Source: a virus. Taken from it: a DNA stretch of 35,215 bases. The DNA lies in the IMG/VR virus record IMGVR_UViG_3300046820_001656, positions 1 to 35,215 of that record. One strand, given 5' to 3'. This document shows, piece after piece, positions 24,215 to 31,385 of this stretch (positions are counted from its first letter, which is position 1; every line of letters begins with the position of its first letter). The notes below the pieces were generated by a model. It was not told the DNA's origin. It did no database searches and was given only the letters and a program-made list of their open reading frames with translations. A program made the translations under genes and the position numbers.

Positions 24215-24574
24215 TTATTTATCTTCTAAGATATCATCAATTTTTTGGTCTCTAACCTCTTGAATTGTGTTATTAGAACCAGTTTCCCATTTTATTTTAT
24301 AATCTTGTATAAATTTAACACCTTCTTCTTTAGTTTCAAATTTCTTACCATATCTCGTTATAGTTTCATAAGAAGCTTCTTGATTATAAGAACACCCACA
24401 AACATCCATTGTTAACATAAATGAACTATTTGGTTTATTATAGTAAGAAATAACATAGTATTTCCATTCTACTTTCATAGTTTCAAAGACACCATAAACA
24501 GAAAGATCTACATCATTTCCACCAGATTTATGATCTTTTATTTTTTGTGTGTATAAGAATTTTCCTCGTTGCAT
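24215..24574 (-). CDS. Small hypothetical protein ending in an RDQKIDDI motif
   Basis: This 119-residue protein has no recognised family. It is beta-rich with a Cys pair (MDVCGCSY) and ends VRDQKIDDILEDK. The final motif is shared with the 76-residue protein at 28,495-28,725, down to an identical 23-base DNA stretch, and in weaker form with the 87-residue protein just upstream. The assigned ATG lies 37 bases inside the upstream gene; a later start is possible because the next Met is at residue 33. The two genes probably form one operon with the early-type promoter at 24,807-24,838. Confidence 0.6.
   Translation of the reverse strand: MQRGKFLYTQKIKDHKSGGNDVDLSVYGVFETMKVEWKYYVISYYNKPNSSFMLTMDVCGCSYNQEASYETITRYGKKFETKEEGVKFIQDYKIKWETGSNNTIQEVRDQKIDDILEDK
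24231..24253. repeat. 23-base repeat encoding RDQKIDDI (copy A)
   Basis: Identical over 23 bases to 28,514-28,536. Both lie at the 3' ends of minus-strand genes for small proteins and are read in the same frame. Confidence 0.85.
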
Positions 24575-24801
24575 ATCTCATCAATTTTAATATCTCTTTC
24601 AATTGCTTCTTTATTTTGAAAGTACCATCCTCTAAAATCACAAGCGTAGTAGATAAACTCTTTTATATTTCCATCTTCATCGACTTCAGCAGAACATGTT
24701 GAACCAAACATAAATTGGTCAAAACTTTCTCTCCACTCTGATGGAATTTGAGATTCTCTCACATCAACATTAGCTTCGTATAGTTCTTTTAGATTTTCCA
24801 T
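24538..24801 (-). CDS. Small hypothetical protein with an RDIKIDEI motif
   Basis: This 87-residue protein has no recognised family. It is acidic and rich in aromatic residues (SEWRESFDQFMFGSTC, then YYACDFRGWYF), with RDIKIDEI at 68-75, a variant of the C-terminal RDQKIDDI motif of two other small proteins nearby. Its 3' end overlaps the start of the 119-residue gene by 37 bases. A good Bacteroidetes -7 element, TATATTTG, lies 5 bases before its ATG, suggesting early expression from host polymerase. Confidence 0.6.
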   Translation of the reverse strand: MENLKELYEANVDVRESQIPSEWRESFDQFMFGSTCSAEVDEDGNIKEFIYYACDFRGWYFQNKEAIERDIKIDEICNEENSYTHKK

Positions 24802-24806
24802 AATTA

Positions 24807-24838
24807 CAAATATACTAATTATTTTACTTCTATAAAAA
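24807..24838 (-). promoter_or_regulatory. Possible Bacteroidetes-type promoter (TTTT-N20-TATATTTG)
   Basis: The minus-strand TATATTTG (24,807-24,814) fits the Bacteroidetes -7 consensus TAnnTTTG. The -33 position has TTTT instead of TTTG at a 20-base spacing. The close distance to the ATG would leave almost no leader, which lowers confidence. Confidence 0.35.
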
Positions 24839-24873
24839 GAAAACTAAATAGTTTTTCCAGAATATATCATGTG

Positions 24874-26070
24874 ATGGATAAGTCCTATATAAATGCTATA
24901 ATACAAAAGGTTCTCAATAAAGAATTTTCAAATGTTCAGAAGAGAAAAACTGTTGATTACAACGACAGAGTTAACTTTGCTTGTCCTTATTGTGGGGATT
25001 CACATCGAAATGCTCATGCGAAACGTGGTAATTTTTATTACAATCGACTTATTTATATTTGTTTTAACTGTGATAAGAAAACAACGTTTGATAGATTTTG
25101 TAAAGACTTTAATGAACAACTAGATCCTGATAAGAAATTAGAAATGATTGAACACTTAAATAGTGTTATGACTTATTCTGATTATGAAGGTGACTTTGTT
25201 GATGCTAGATTTGAAAATCTAATTGATATGTCTGAGTTAGAAAGAGTATTTAGTCAAGATATAACTCCTATATCCGATTTTAAACCAATTCAAGTAAATG
25301 GTGGTGTTTATAAATACTTAGTTGGTCGTGGAATACCACCTGAGTATCATAAAAATATTTATCAAGGTAAGTATTGGAAGAATGAAGATGAAAGTGAATG
25401 GATTATTATCTCACTAAATAGAAGAGGTGATAAGGTATTAGGTATGCAAATTCGTAACTTAAAAGAAGGTAGAAGAAGAACTTTCAAAATCTACAACTAC
25501 GAAAATCTTTTAGAGTGGGTGAGTCTAGGTAAAGACCTACCAGATCCTGATATGAATGATTTGGTTATTTATAATAAGCTATCTTATTACTTTAATATAC
25601 TTAATGTTGATTTCAATGAAAGAATAACTGTATTTGAAGGTTATTTAGACTCTTTATTCTATCCCAACTCAATTGGATTAGTTGGTGTAAATACCGATTA
25701 TAGATTTCTTGAAAATAACAATTTAGATATTCAATACTTCTTTGATAATGATGAAGCTGGATATAAAAAATCAGAAGAAAAATTAAAAGAAAACTTTTCT
25801 GTTTTTCTTTGGAAGAAACTATTTGAAGATATCGTAGATAAAAAGAATTCTAATGATCCATTCAAATTACTACATAGAATTAGTAAAGTGAAAGATATTA
25901 ATAAACTTGCTGAGTTAGTACCCGATCCTTATAAGAAATTAGAATTGCCAAAATTCTTTAGTTCTGATATATTAGATATCAAATGGATTCCTAAATTTAA
26001 GAAAAGAAGAAAAAATCAAGAAGATGATACAGACTATAATAAAAAGTTTGACTCTTTCAAATATCTTTAG
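24874..26070 (+). CDS. DNA primase (T4 gp61-like, DnaG-type TOPRIM)
   Basis: This 398-residue primase makes RNA primers for lagging-strand synthesis with the replicative helicase. It has an N-terminal zinc ribbon (CPYC at 37-40 and CFNC at 63-66, counting from this start), a middle RNA-polymerase region, and TOPRIM marks: VFEGYLDS with Glu255, and FFDNDEAG with Asp291 and Asp293. T4 gp61 is somewhat shorter (342 residues). A GTG codon directly before (24,871) would extend it by one residue; the ATG at 24,874 is preferred. No late element lies upstream, which fits a replication gene. The stop overlaps the convergent HNH gene by 4 bases. Confidence 0.88.
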   Translation: MDKSYINAIIQKVLNKEFSNVQKRKTVDYNDRVNFACPYCGDSHRNAHAKRGNFYYNRLIYICFNCDKKTTFDRFCKDFNEQLDPDKKLEMIEHLNSVMTYSDYEGDFVDARFENLIDMSELERVFSQDITPISDFKPIQVNGGVYKYLVGRGIPPEYHKNIYQGKYWKNEDESEWIIISLNRRGDKVLGMQIRNLKEGRRRTFKIYNYENLLEWVSLGKDLPDPDMNDLVIYNKLSYYFNILNVDFNERITVFEGYLDSLFYPNSIGLVGVNTDYRFLENNNLDIQYFFDNDEAGYKKSEEKLKENFSVFLWKKLFEDIVDKKNSNDPFKLLHRISKVKDINKLAELVPDPYKKLELPKFFSSDILDIKWIPKFKKRRKNQEDDTDYNKKFDSFKYL

Positions 26071-26540
26071 ATAAATGATTTTTTATTATTATGATAACCT
26101 CTGTTCTTCATAACTAAATAACTATTGAATTCTATATTACCTCTTTCTGTATTACAATCTTTACAACACACAATCAAATTAACCTGACAATTGTTACCAC
26201 CTTCTGATATTGGAATGATATGGTCGGCTGTGGCATTGTCATAAGTTAGTTTAGATGAACAATAAAGACATTTAGCATTTCTATGACCATCTATAAATTC
26301 TTTAGCGTATCCACTGGTTCTTCTTTTAACGTTTTTACCGTTATATTTTAATCCTACAACAACAAAATTTCTTAGAGACTTGAATTTCTTTCTAAATATC
26401 TCACAAGACTTATAATCCTTGTTTATCATAACGGCTAGTTTTATTAAAAACTTCCACTTGTTGTATGTCTTTATATCTACAGATAAAAAGTGTGAATGCT
26501 TTGATGTTATGATAAATTTTAATGTTTTAACTATATTCAT
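26067..26540 (-). CDS. HNH endonuclease
   Basis: This 157-residue protein has an HNH nuclease at its C-terminus: zinc Cys pairs CLYC (96-99) and CKDC (126-129), the catalytic ADHIIPISEGGNN core, then NLIVCC and NTERGN. The N-terminal 85 residues are basic and may bind DNA. Free-standing HNH genes in T4-like phages are usually homing endonucleases that spread at the cost of neighbouring genes, and this one sits convergent to primase. No recognition target can be read from sequence. A CAATATATA variant of the late element lies 16 bases upstream. Confidence 0.85.
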   Translation of the reverse strand: MNIVKTLKFIITSKHSHFLSVDIKTYNKWKFLIKLAVMINKDYKSCEIFRKKFKSLRNFVVVGLKYNGKNVKRRTSGYAKEFIDGHRNAKCLYCSSKLTYDNATADHIIPISEGGNNCQVNLIVCCKDCNTERGNIEFNSYLVMKNRGYHNNKKSFI

Positions 26541-26556
26541 ATTTGTTTAATTAGAT

Positions 26557-26565
26557 TATATATTG
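26557..26565 (-). promoter_or_regulatory. Variant late element CAATATATA
   Basis: Minus-strand CAATATATA 16 bases before the HNH gene; one mismatch to the recurrent TAATATATA core. Confidence 0.25.
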
Positions 26566-26619
26566 ACAAATATCTCTTTCCTAAATTGATATATATTTTA
26601 TAAAAAATAATTAATCACT

Positions 26620-26955
26620 ATGGCAAACGAAAAAAAGACGGTAACTACAGAACCTACAAAAAAGAAATGGTTCACAAGAGTTACAGACAAAGTAAAGTGG
26701 TTCTTCAGTGAATTACTAGCTATGTATAGCGGTAAACCTTCTTACTTTTCAAAGAAAAGAATTGAGTCTGGAGTAGCATTTATTATTGCACAATGGGGTA
26801 TGATTTTCTTTCTTTTAGAGAAGCATTCTACATTATCTATGGGGGAGTTCCTTCTATGGGCAGCAGCTGAGTTCGCAGTTTCTGGTTATATCATTAACAA
26901 GATACAACAAGAAAAGAAAACAGAATCTACAGAATCTGAAACTCCGGTTGAATAA
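26620..26955 (+). CDS. Small two-helix membrane protein, holin candidate
   Basis: This 111-residue protein has a charged N-terminal half, then two hydrophobic segments: about residues 50-66 (GVAFIIAQWGMIFFLL) and 73-92 (MGEFLLWAAAEFAVSGYII), joined by a short turn, and a charged C-terminal tail (KIQQEKKTESTESETPVE). Size, two helices and a charged end fit class II holins, which open the inner membrane at lysis. No endolysin gene adjoins it, so this is only a candidate; a membrane-anchored virion or takeover protein is equally possible. It ends at a strong bidirectional terminator shared with the next gene. Confidence 0.55.
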   Translation: MANEKKTVTTEPTKKKWFTRVTDKVKWFFSELLAMYSGKPSYFSKKRIESGVAFIIAQWGMIFFLLEKHSTLSMGEFLLWAAAEFAVSGYIINKIQQEKKTESTESETPVE

Positions 26956-26973
26956 TCAAACTTATTTAAAACT

Positions 26974-26999
26974 AAAAACCCACTCTAGAGTGGGTTTTT
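26974..26999. terminator. Bidirectional terminator, perfect 26-base palindrome
   Basis: Left half aaaaacccactct (26,974-26,986) is the exact complement of agagtgggttttt (26,987-26,999). T-runs flank it on both strands. It separates the convergent membrane-protein (+) and 185-residue (-) genes. The stem core equals that at 17,238-17,260. Confidence 0.85.
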
Positions 27000-27557
27000 T
27001 TATTTCTTAAATTTCTTTAGTCTTGTTTTTCTGTAACTTTTAGATTCAAAAGCATCATCGCCGTCTTCAAATTCGTCTTCATCGATATCATCTAAACTAA
27101 CTCTCCTTTCTCCTTCTATTTCTCCAGTCATTTCATTTTCTTCTTCTGGTGTAATTTTAGGTTCTTCGTTAGATCCTTCTAAATAGTTAAGAACATCTTC
27201 AACTGTATCAAATTTCTTTTTATCAACGTGGAATTTCTCAGTTTCTGAATAAAAGTTTACTTTTTTACCATTGTAATTAATAGAACCATCCTCATCAATA
27301 TCAGTTCCTAACTCTCTTGATAAATCATTCATCATTTTTTTACCAATGTATTCACCACCCTCTTCTTCACCTTCTTCATATTTAGCTAATGGTGCATCTT
27401 CTTCAGATGGTATAGTTGTTGGAACAACACCTGGTCTAGACGGTCTAGTATCTGGAGTTGTTGTTGGAGGAGCAGTAACCGGTTTAGTTTCTGGATCTGC
27501 CATTGTAAAATCTTCATTTACTTTACCTTTAACAAATTGATTATATCTTTTAATCAT
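27000..27557 (-). CDS. Acidic hypothetical protein with capsid-targeting-like N-terminus
   Basis: This is a 185-residue protein. It begins MIKRYNQFVKGKVNED, similar to the targeting starts of neighbouring genes though with a longer gap before the Glu. A Pro/Thr linker (26-50) follows, then an acidic middle with a small folded part (YIGKKMMNDLSRELG, then INYNGKKVNFYSE). It has a very acidic stretch near the end and a basic tail, SYRKTRLKKFKK. A perfect late element lies 20 bases upstream. No family is recognised; composition fits an internal or core protein of the head. Confidence 0.6.
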   Translation of the reverse strand: MIKRYNQFVKGKVNEDFTMADPETKPVTAPPTTTPDTRPSRPGVVPTTIPSEEDAPLAKYEEGEEEGGEYIGKKMMNDLSRELGTDIDEDGSINYNGKKVNFYSETEKFHVDKKKFDTVEDVLNYLEGSNEEPKITPEEENEMTGEIEGERRVSLDDIDEDEFEDGDDAFESKSYRKTRLKKFKK

Positions 27558-27577
27558 TTTTTCTATTTAATTTTTAG

Positions 27578-27588
27578 TATATATTAAA
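27578..27588 (-). promoter_or_regulatory. Candidate late promoter TTTAATATATA
   Basis: Exact 11-mer on the minus strand, 20 bases before the 185-residue gene. Confidence 0.5.
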
Positions 27589-27597
27589 TTTCTATAT

Positions 27598-28110
27598 TTA
27601 ATTTTTTTCTTCTAATTCAGAAACAACATAATCTATAAATGAGTCTAATTCATACTCCAATCCATTACAAAATTCAAATACGTCATAGTGTTCATGTGAT
27701 TTAGGATCTTTTTCAACTGAGTAAAAATCTGGAGAAGTAGAACCATTTTTATAAACAACTATTCGACCTTCTAATCTGCCTTCTATTTTTCTACCATTTG
27801 GCCATTCTAAATCTGGTACATAAAGTGTTCCTATATAATGTACTTCATCGCCATAATCTTCTGTTTCTGTATGTTCAAATTTGAAATAACCTTTATCATC
27901 TTCAAATACTGTTTCAGATTCTTCTTTTGCTAATTTATCGTGTAATTCTTCTTCATTTCCTATTTTATGAGAATCTAGAAAATCTTTTTCTAACTGCGTA
28001 AGCGATTTGATTCCATATTTAGATATTTTATCTAAAATGTCATCTACTCTTTCCATAGATGTATAACCTTCATATCTCATTAAATGTTTCATAGGTTTTA
28101 CTAGTTTCAT
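27598..28110 (-). CDS. Hypothetical protein, last gene of a three-gene operon
   Basis: This 170-residue acidic protein has an N-terminal MKLVKPMKHLMRYEGY; from Met7 the start MKHLMRYE|G resembles the short targeting starts such as MKYLKTFE|S. Residues 20-50 (VDDILDKISKYGIKSLTQLE) form a helical motif that I recall at the ends of some Bacteroidetes proteins ('ILDKI...G..SLT..E..FL'). The remainder is beta-rich. The ATG overlaps the upstream stop as TAATG, which favours the first Met and shows translational coupling. Function unknown. Confidence 0.6.
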   Translation of the reverse strand: MKLVKPMKHLMRYEGYTSMERVDDILDKISKYGIKSLTQLEKDFLDSHKIGNEEELHDKLAKEESETVFEDDKGYFKFEHTETEDYGDEVHYIGTLYVPDLEWPNGRKIEGRLEGRIVVYKNGSTSPDFYSVEKDPKSHEHYDVFEFCNGLEYELDSFIDYVVSELEEKN

Positions 28111-28490
28111 TAAGATATATATTTAGTTTGATTATTTGATATTTTCCATGCGCCTCTTGAAATTCCAGCGATTGGTGTCCACGGTTGGTCGGGAAATTGA
28201 CTTTTTTCTAATTTACTTCTTATTGTTTCATAAACAACATCTATTCCAACTCCTTCTGTTTGATAAATGCTTATATAATTATTCTCTAGTGTGTCCCATT
28301 TGAACTCATTGAATTCAACATTTTCAACTAATGATTCTAATTTTAATTCTCTGTTATAACTTCTTACTTCTTTAACCCAATTTTCAATAAAACAGAAAAT
28401 AAATCCATCTGATCCATCTTTGGGATGTTTAATTAGTTTATCGAAGTCTACACCGTTATAAAATTTAACTTTAGTGTGTTCATATTCCAT
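28110..28490 (-). CDS. Hypothetical protein, middle gene of a three-gene operon
   Basis: This 126-residue protein has no recognised family. A longer reading from 28,523 exists but would run back through the upstream stop region and begin with an unnatural MMIYLMILIDS. The ATG at 28,490 (MEYEHTKVKFYNG) lies 4 bases after the stop of the 76-residue gene and is preferred. It is mixed alpha/beta, ending GISRGAWKISNNQTKYIS. Its stop overlaps the next start (TAATG). Confidence 0.6.
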   Translation of the reverse strand: MEYEHTKVKFYNGVDFDKLIKHPKDGSDGFIFCFIENWVKEVRSYNRELKLESLVENVEFNEFKWDTLENNYISIYQTEGVGIDVVYETIRSKLEKSQFPDQPWTPIAGISRGAWKISNNQTKYIS

Positions 28491-28494
28491 AGAA

Positions 28495-28725
28495 TCAATC
28501 AATATCATCAAATATATCATCAATTTTTTGGTCTCTTATCTCAGAGGTATGTAGTTTTATAATTCTATTGGAAAAAAGTTCATCATTCTCATACTTAAAC
28601 TTAAAGTCTTCAAATGAATCATTACTAATTTTCAATAAAGAGAATGATCCTTTTGATATCTTTCCCTCGTTTAATCTACTTTCTAAATAAGTTAGATAAT
28701 ATGGATAAATTGTGTCATTTTTCAT
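28495..28725 (-). CDS. Small hypothetical protein ending in RDQKIDDI
   Basis: This 76-residue protein opens MKNDTIYPYYLTYLESRL and ends IRDQKIDDIFDDID. The terminal motif and the underlying 23 bases are identical to those of the 119-residue protein at 24,215-24,574. No family is recognised. It is the first gene of a tightly packed set of three on the minus strand and is divergent from the PD-(D/E)xK gene across 33 bases. Confidence 0.6.
   Translation of the reverse strand: MKNDTIYPYYLTYLESRLNEGKISKGSFSLLKISNDSFEDFKFKYENDELFSNRIIKLHTSEIRDQKIDDIFDDID
28514..28536. repeat. 23-base repeat encoding RDQKIDDI (copy B)
   Basis: Identical to 24,231-24,253; see that entry. Confidence 0.85.
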
Positions 28726-28741
28726 ATTTTATATATCCACT

Positions 28742-28752
28742 TTTAATATATA
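28742..28752 (+). promoter_or_regulatory. Candidate late promoter TTTAATATATA, 6 bases from ATG
   Basis: Exact 11-mer ending 6 bases before the ATG at 28,759; predicts a leaderless or nearly leaderless message. Confidence 0.5.
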
Positions 28753-28758
28753 CCTAAT

Positions 28759-29598
28759 ATGAAAAAATACTCAGACTTAATATCAGAAGCTGCTAATAGA
28801 ACCCTTAGTAGAAATAGATTTGTTCCTCGTGTTGGAATGTTGAGAAACTTTTTAATTTATAATTGTGGTATGTATGATGCTATTAATAAATTAATTGCGG
28901 ATAACTCTACTCTTAAAAACTATAATACAGATTACCAAAAACCTCTTTCCTATTTATTCCAAACTGGAAAATACACAGACATAAAAGACAATGGTGGAGT
29001 TTATTATACTGATAAACTAAATAATTTAAGTAGAGTATTGGATAATAAAGGAGATTGGGATCCTGTTAATAAACTAAATACAAACTCATTTGACCAAGCT
29101 GATTTATTATATGACTTATATAATAAGATTGGTGTTTATGATGAAGTTGGTGCAATACAAAATGATATTCAGTTAAAAAAGTGGATATTAGATTTTAGTA
29201 AGAATAATAATCTTTATGATTTAATAAGAAAAAATTTAAATTTCAAGGAATATACTTATTGGAACAGAAGAAACTCACTTACTGGTGAGATAGCTGAGAA
29301 TCAAGTTAGGGAAATGTTAGTTGATAAAGGATGTACTATACTATATCAAGGTGGCGACGGTGACTTTATTGATATGATATATGGAACAGATTTAATCGTT
29401 ACTAAAGGTGGTAAAATCTACACTGTCCAAGTTAAAAGTAAAGAAGACGCCGCTAAAAAAGCTTTAGACGGTAGTGGATATGCTAACATAGATTGGTTTT
29501 GTTCACCAATGGATGGTGGTTCAATTAAAATATTCACTTCTAAACAAAGTGATGGTAAAATTGTTTCTAAAGATATTCCAACTCCACCAGCTGTTTAA
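28759..29598 (+). CDS. PD-(D/E)xK nuclease-like protein with capsid-targeting-type N-terminus
   Basis: This 279-residue protein starts MKKYSDLISE|A, an excellent match to the T4 internal-protein signal. Residues 30-165 are a helical domain of unknown type. Residues about 174-260 have the look of a PD-(D/E)xK restriction-type fold: a helix with Glu177/Glu180 (TGEIAENQVREML), Asp211 in GTDLIV, and the QxK strand YTVQVKSK (Gln224, Lys226). This arrangement, with Gln replacing Glu, is seen in Holliday-junction and repair nucleases. If packaged and injected, it could attack host DNA or serve phage DNA processing. It has its own late element and its stop overlaps the polymerase gene's stop by 4 bases. 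Confidence 0.65.
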   Translation: MKKYSDLISEAANRTLSRNRFVPRVGMLRNFLIYNCGMYDAINKLIADNSTLKNYNTDYQKPLSYLFQTGKYTDIKDNGGVYYTDKLNNLSRVLDNKGDWDPVNKLNTNSFDQADLLYDLYNKIGVYDEVGAIQNDIQLKKWILDFSKNNNLYDLIRKNLNFKEYTYWNRRNSLTGEIAENQVREMLVDKGCTILYQGGDGDFIDMIYGTDLIVTKGGKIYTVQVKSKEDAAKKALDGSGYANIDWFCSPMDGGSIKIFTSKQSDGKIVSKDIPTPPAV

Positions 29599-31022
29599 AA
29601 ACCTCCTTTACCACCAAAGATATCCATCACAACTGATAATCTTTTAGTAACAGTTGGCATTCCTAATGGTTCAATAATTGAGTTAATAGGTGATAAGATA
29701 GATTTCTCAAACTGTGTATCATAATCGATTTCAGGTGCGAACTCATGTGGATAAGAACCACGAGTATATGCAAACATATCAGTTATTGACTTATCTTTAC
29801 AACAGTAATATTTAATCTTAACTCCGGATTTAATAAACTCATACTTTTGTTGCATATCTTTATCTTTTGCTAAAAGATAATTATGATGAGCTGCTGACTT
29901 AACAGCGAAGTGAGCACCACTTACAAATTGTAAAGGTAAAGATTTATCATTTAGAACCTTAGTATCATAGTTAGAAACTGATGATTGCATACAAATATCA
30001 TCAATATCAGCCAATTCAAACTCTTTTCTTAATCCTTTAACTAACTTCAATAAGTCTTTAATATTGAAAGTATCTGGATGTGAGAAAAGATATTTAACAA
30101 TACCAACAATCTTATCTCTCGCAAATGCTGGAGTAGAAGAGCGAACAAGTTCAACACCTTTAGGGAATATGTATTTCATTCTATCATATGGAATACCATC
30201 TTCAAATAATATATGTTGAATGTATTTCTTTTTAGCTATATTTATAATTGATTCTGATATTCTTTCTAACTCAAAATCTTCTCTGTTTTCAACTCCGAAA
30301 GAACCAGCATATTCTTCTAAACATTTTTTGAAATATCCAGCGTATCTATAATGGTCCATTCCTTGAATAAAGTCAATCTCATTTGACCAATTCCATCTTA
30401 TTTCAGATGTTATTGAACCAGAATCTATTATCTTGTTTAATCCTCTATCTTTAACATAGAAACCGTCTATTATTACTAATTCATAATCTTCTTTTAGAAG
30501 TTCTGTGAACTCATCAATAGAGTGAGCAACTCCTAAACAATTTGAATTATTATATCTTAGTTTCTCTTTAGAAAGTATAATGAATTTTTCATCGATGTTA
30601 TTTAGATAATCTTCGTTGAATATTAAGTCTTGCCAATCACAATGATCAATCGCTGGCTTGAATGATACAAATAATGAGTCGGTATCCGCATAGATACTAA
30701 CTTGTTCGTTTTTATTTAGAGGAGTGACATTTTTTATTGAAAGTGTTGAATGTAAAGCAAAGTCATTTTGCCATTGGTTATACCAATAGTCTTCATTAAC
30801 TTTATCCATTGTTTTTGTTAAATCACGACCTTGTGCTGTAATTGTACCGGCAACGTGATTGTTATATAAAATGAAATAAGAAGTTGCAAAGGCACCATAA
30901 GAACCATTAAGAACCAATTTAAGAGCGAGTTGTAGAGCATTGTAGTAATCAACCTCTTTTTTAATTTCAACGTTTTTCTTTTTAAGTTCTTCTATTTTCT
31001 TTATTCTTTCCTCTTTTGTCAT
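29595..31022 (-). CDS. Family B DNA polymerase, C-terminal half (split gp43)
   Basis: This 475-residue protein corresponds to the fingers, palm and thumb part of a T4 gp43-type polymerase. Motif B is KLVLNGSYG (35-43; usually K...NSxYG). Motif C is YADTDS at 111-116, with Asp113 and Asp115. The end VVMDIFGGKGGF resembles the clamp-binding tail of gp43. The exonuclease domain and motif A (DxxSLYP) are absent here and from the two genes upstream, so the N-terminal half must be encoded elsewhere. The ORF starts MTKEERIKKIEELKKK, in the fingers helix, and its ATG overlaps the upstream stop (ATGA), so it is a genuine start rather than a frameshift scar. Split gp43 genes are known in some T4-like Aeromonas phages. 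Confidence 0.85.
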   Translation of the reverse strand: MTKEERIKKIEELKKKNVEIKKEVDYYNALQLALKLVLNGSYGAFATSYFILYNNHVAGTITAQGRDLTKTMDKVNEDYWYNQWQNDFALHSTLSIKNVTPLNKNEQVSIYADTDSLFVSFKPAIDHCDWQDLIFNEDYLNNIDEKFIILSKEKLRYNNSNCLGVAHSIDEFTELLKEDYELVIIDGFYVKDRGLNKIIDSGSITSEIRWNWSNEIDFIQGMDHYRYAGYFKKCLEEYAGSFGVENREDFELERISESIINIAKKKYIQHILFEDGIPYDRMKYIFPKGVELVRSSTPAFARDKIVGIVKYLFSHPDTFNIKDLLKLVKGLRKEFELADIDDICMQSSVSNYDTKVLNDKSLPLQFVSGAHFAVKSAAHHNYLLAKDKDMQQKYEFIKSGVKIKYYCCKDKSITDMFAYTRGSYPHEFAPEIDYDTQFEKSILSPINSIIEPLGMPTVTKRLSVVMDIFGGKGGF

Positions 31023-31375
31023 AATGTATCTTTTTCGATTTTTATTATATCTAGAACCTCAGGATCGGTATATGGCGATATGACTTTAATCACTTTAGTT
31101 GTATCCGGTGCAGTTCTTTTAATTTTAACAGGGACTTGTTCTTTTACAATAGCTTCTTCTTTGGGTTTTGATAAAGAATCTACTTGATATCTTAACCTAG
31201 ATATCTCTGATTCTTTCTCTACTATATCATGTTCTAACATTTCTTTATCGGTTTCCAAATAGCTAGTATCATTATATTTTTTAATTAACCAAAGGCTAAG
31301 TATAAAAATAATTAAAGCCGCTAGATTTAATCTCTTACGATATTTTTGTATTCTTTTTTTATCTATTCCTATCAT
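31019..31375 (-). CDS. Single-pass membrane protein with coiled coil (spanin-like layout)
   Basis: This 118-residue protein from Met at 31,375 lies 10 bases after the clamp stop. A longer reading from 31,411 overlaps the clamp gene by 26 bases and is less likely. A basic N-terminus (DKKRIQKYRKRLN) precedes one membrane helix (LAALIIFILSLWLI, about residues 18-31). A coiled coil follows (DKEMLEHDIVEKESEISRLR), then a Pro/Lys region. N-in single-pass topology with a periplasmic coiled coil resembles inner-membrane spanins, but its place between clamp and polymerase, coupled to the latter by ATGA, leaves the role open. Confidence 0.6.
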   Translation of the reverse strand: MIGIDKKRIQKYRKRLNLAALIIFILSLWLIKKYNDTSYLETDKEMLEHDIVEKESEISRLRYQVDSLSKPKEEAIVKEQVPVKIKRTAPDTTKVIKVISPYTDPEVLDIIKIEKDTL

Positions 31376-31385
31376 ATTTTTTGTT

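Noticed and set aside
28110-28523. Longer 137-residue reading of the middle small gene
   Set aside because: It would overlap the end of the upstream gene. The ATG at 28,490, 4 bases after that gene's stop, fits the tight operon better.
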